Made by a program: the position numbers and the translations under genes. From contig CAVQUF010000005.1 in assembly GCA_963716865.1 (NCBI GenBank), forward strand, positions 496,001 to 560,000: a stretch of DNA of 64,000 bases. The letters are read 5' to 3'. The stretch's first letter is position 1; the number at the start of each line of letters is the position of its first letter. The notes under the pieces were generated by a model that was not told the DNA's origin, did no database searches, and saw only the letters and a program-made list of their open reading frames with translations. This document shows, in pieces, positions 62,251 to 64,000 of this stretch. This stretch comes from AC-32 sp963716865. Its GTDB lineage: Bacteria; Actinomycetota; Thermoleophilia; Gaiellales; Gaiellaceae.

Positions 62251-63519
62251 CTAGGTGCCCTCGTCCCAGGAGGCGAGGTAGTTGGCCTGCTCCTCGGTGA
62301 GCTCGTCGACCACGATGCCCATCGTCGCGAGCTTGAGGCGCGCGATCTCCTGATCGATGTCCTCGGGCACCGGGTAGACCTTCCGCTCGAGGCTGGCCGC
62401 ATTGGCGACCATGAACTCGGCCGAGAGCGCCTGGTTCGCGAACGACATGTCCATCACCTGAGCGGGATGCCCCTCGGCCGCGGCGAGGTTGACCAGCCGG
62501 CCATCGGCGATTAGGTAGATGCGCCGTCCGTCCTCGAGCCGGAACTCGTCCACGAGCTGCCGCATCGTGCGGGTCGCGACCGCCAGCGAGCGCAGCGCCG
62601 GGATGTCGATCTCGACGTTGAAGTGGCCGGTGTTGGCGAGCACCGCTCCGTCCTTCATGCGCTCCATGTGCTCGCGCCTGATGACCGACTTGTCGCCCGT
62701 CGCTGTGACGAAGATGTCGCCGGCCGCGGCGGCCGCGTCCATCGGCAGCACCTCGTAGCCGTCCATCGCGGCCTCGAGCGCCCGCAGAGGGTCGACCTCG
62801 GTGACGATCACGTGTGCGCCCATCCCCTTCGCCCGCATCGCGACGCCGCGGCCGCACCAGCCGTAGCCGGCCACGACGAACTTGCTCCCGGCGAGCAGGA
62901 TGTTGGTCGCCCGCACGATCCCGTCGATCGTCGACTGGCCCGTGCCGTAACGGTTGTCGAAGAAGTGCTTCGTCTTGGCGTCGTTGACCGCGATCACCGG
63001 GAACCCGAGCGCCCCGTCGCGCTCGAGAGCGCGCAGGCGGATCACGCCCGTGGTCGTCTCCTCGGTGCCTCCGACGATGTCGCCCAGTTGCTCGCGCCTG
63101 TGCGAGTGCAGGACGCCGATCACGTCGGCGCCGTCGTCCATCGTCAGCTGCGGCTTGTGGTCGACCGCGGCCTCGATGTGCCGGTAGTACGTGTCGTTGT
63201 CCTCGCCCTTGATCGCGAACGTGGAGATCTCGTACTCGTCCACGAGAGCGGCCGCCACGTCGTCCTGCGTCGAGAGCGGGTTCGACGCGCAGAGGACGAC
63301 ATCCGCGCCGCCGCCCTTGAGTGTCCGCATCAGGTTCGCCGTCTCGCTCGTCACGTGGAGACAGGCAGAGATCCGGTAGCCGGCGAGCGGCTGCTCGCGC
63401 TCGAAGCGGTCGCGGATCGCGGCCAGCACTGGCATCTGCCGGTCTGCCCATTCGATCCGGCTCAGGCCTTCGCCCGCGAGCGCCAGGTCCTTTACGTCGT
63501 GTCGTCGGGTCGTTGCCAT
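62251..63519 (-). CDS. ahcY: adenosylhomocysteinase
   Basis: Splits S-adenosylhomocysteine into adenosine and homocysteine with bound NAD. LHVTSETANLMRTLKGGGAD, CASNPLSTQDDVAAAL and the Rossmann motif VAGYGWCGRGVAMRAKGMGA are all present. 422 residues, typical of the short bacterial type. ATG 63519 is preceded by GGAGAGG. First gene of the SAM-recycling pair. Confidence 0.96.
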   Translation of the reverse strand: MATTRRHDVKDLALAGEGLSRIEWADRQMPVLAAIRDRFEREQPLAGYRISACLHVTSETANLMRTLKGGGADVVLCASNPLSTQDDVAAALVDEYEISTFAIKGEDNDTYYRHIEAAVDHKPQLTMDDGADVIGVLHSHRREQLGDIVGGTEETTTGVIRLRALERDGALGFPVIAVNDAKTKHFFDNRYGTGQSTIDGIVRATNILLAGSKFVVAGYGWCGRGVAMRAKGMGAHVIVTEVDPLRALEAAMDGYEVLPMDAAAAAGDIFVTATGDKSVIRREHMERMKDGAVLANTGHFNVEIDIPALRSLAVATRTMRQLVDEFRLEDGRRIYLIADGRLVNLAAAEGHPAQVMDMSFANQALSAEFMVANAASLERKVYPVPEDIDQEIARLKLATMGIVVDELTEEQANYLASWDEGT

Positions 63520-63544
63520 GCGTTCGGTCCTCTCCGTAGCGGTT

Positions 63545-63868
63545 TCATGCGGCGAGAAGCCGCTCGTGCTTGCGCTGTTCCCAGTCGAGCGCCGAGAGCT
63601 CTGTTCCGGCGAGCCAGCTGTCGACGGCCTCCCGGAGGTCGGACTCGCGGCGCAGTCTCGCAGCGAACGCCATCTCGGTCAGCTCGACCCTGAACCGGCG
63701 GCGCAGCTCACGCAGCGACCGCAGCTGGTTCAGCTCGAGCAGGCCGTAGAGGCGGTAGCCGCCGGAACTGCGTACCGGGACGACGAGACCGGCCCGCTCG
63801 AGATAGCGCAGCATGCGCGGCGACCACCCTGTCTGCGTCGCGGCCTCTCCGACAGTTACTCCGGCCAT
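63545..63868 (-). CDS. MerR family transcriptional regulator
   Basis: A 107-residue MerR-type winged helix: TVGEAATQTGWSPRMLRYLE, AGLVVPVRSSGGYRLYGLLE, then a coiled region (LRSLRELRRRFRVELTEM). No Cys ligands for metals. It lies 25 bases upstream of ahcY and may control it. ATG 63868 lies seven bases after a TAAGGT sequence, so a leaderless transcript is possible. Confidence 0.85.
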   Translation of the reverse strand: MAGVTVGEAATQTGWSPRMLRYLERAGLVVPVRSSGGYRLYGLLELNQLRSLRELRRRFRVELTEMAFAARLRRESDLREAVDSWLAGTELSALDWEQRKHERLLAA

Positions 63869-63875
63869 CCGGACA

Positions 63876-63896
63876 ACCTTAACACATATATGTCAA
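63876..63896 (-). promoter_or_regulatory. promoter/operator candidate of the merR gene
   Basis: The minus strand carries ACATATATGT, a perfect 10-base palindrome, inside TTGACATATATGTGTTAAGG, and TAAGGT (63881-63876) is a TAnnnT -10 element seven bases from the start codon. The palindrome could be the regulator's own site. It overlaps the stop codon of the upstream gene. Confidence 0.45.
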
Positions 63897-64000
63897 TCTC
63901 TGTCCCCGGCCCGGCCGTACCGGTCTTCCAGCCGGACGACGTCGTCGAGCTCGGGCGTCGACACCTCGAGGATCGTGGTGTCCTCGATCGCGGTCAGCCG
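63893..64000 (-). CDS. cupin/mannose-6-phosphate isomerase-like protein, C-terminal end only
   Basis: The last 35 codons run off the window: RLTAIEDTTILEVSTPELDD then VVRLEDRYGRAGDRD and stop. The TxILEVSTPxxDDVVRLxDxYGR end is typical of cupin-type mannose-6-phosphate isomerases. It would lie 24 bases upstream of merR. Confidence 0.6.
   Translation of the reverse strand, partial: RLTAIEDTTILEVSTPELDDVVRLEDRYGRAGDRD

Overview
The window is high-GC DNA with actinobacterial content (CtaG, long-form HPF, FtsEX next to prfB and secA, a SmpB/RNase R block, many YihY, GAP and DUF1269-type membrane or stress proteins). Gene order and protein style fit a soil member of the class Thermoleophilia (Gaiellales or Solirubrobacterales). 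This assignment is by recognition, not by a search. At least ten genes carry single-base frameshifts, including conserved ones such as ftsX and RNase R, so the assembly probably holds residual indel errors. Frameshifted genes are therefore annotated as genes, with the shift position given.

Layout. 1-4895: end of an AI-2E family transporter, ctaG, glutamate decarboxylase, a class II glutamine amidotransferase and a membrane protein. 4887-9753 (minus): a tightly coupled run of six membrane proteins (YihY, two GAP-type exporters, a K+-channel-like protein, a small membrane protein, a cation/proton antiporter). 9831-11113: a flavodoxin-like protein, then a structured intergenic RNA candidate leading into a 59-residue membrane protein. 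11267-17942 (minus): SDR, DUF1269, arylsulfatase, MFS exporter, carboxymuconolactone-decarboxylase-like protein and a third GAP protein. 18089-30857: mixed genes (MBL hydrolase, signal-peptidase-like protein, tandem MshEN c-di-GMP-binding candidate, ZIP transporter, TOPRIM protein, methyltransferase, SQR-like flavoprotein beside a cysteine-dioxygenase-like cupin, M20 amidohydrolase). 30888-36575 (minus): a three-gene overlapping operon of an alpha-oxoamine synthase, a membrane GAF-PAS-GGDEF-EAL protein and an MFS exporter, which may make, sense and export a small signal.

38582-46952 is an integrative element of about 8.4 kb inserted at the 3' end of the tmRNA gene ssrA. A 28-bp direct repeat of the tmRNA 3' end lies at both ends; a tyrosine recombinase with an upstream partner gene sits at the right end and an HUH-type replication protein at the left end. 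Between them, metabolic cargo genes in both orientations (CDF-like, lipoprotein, thioesterase, GNAT, aldo/keto reductase, cupin) are separated by five copies of a 33-nt direct repeat, all in one orientation. This cassette-like layout is the most unusual structure in the window.

46925-64000 is mostly a conserved minus-strand core block: ssrA, smpB, rnr, ftsX, ftsE, prfB (with a programmed +1 frameshift), secA, hpf, comF, a sugar nucleotidyltransferase, mtnA, ahcY, a MerR regulator and the end of a cupin or mannose-6-phosphate isomerase-like gene. ssrA, smpB and rnr within 5.5 kb put the main parts of trans-translation and non-stop mRNA decay together. A GNAT-GNAT protein and an alpha/beta-hydrolase-adenylate cyclase fusion lie on the plus strand inside this block.
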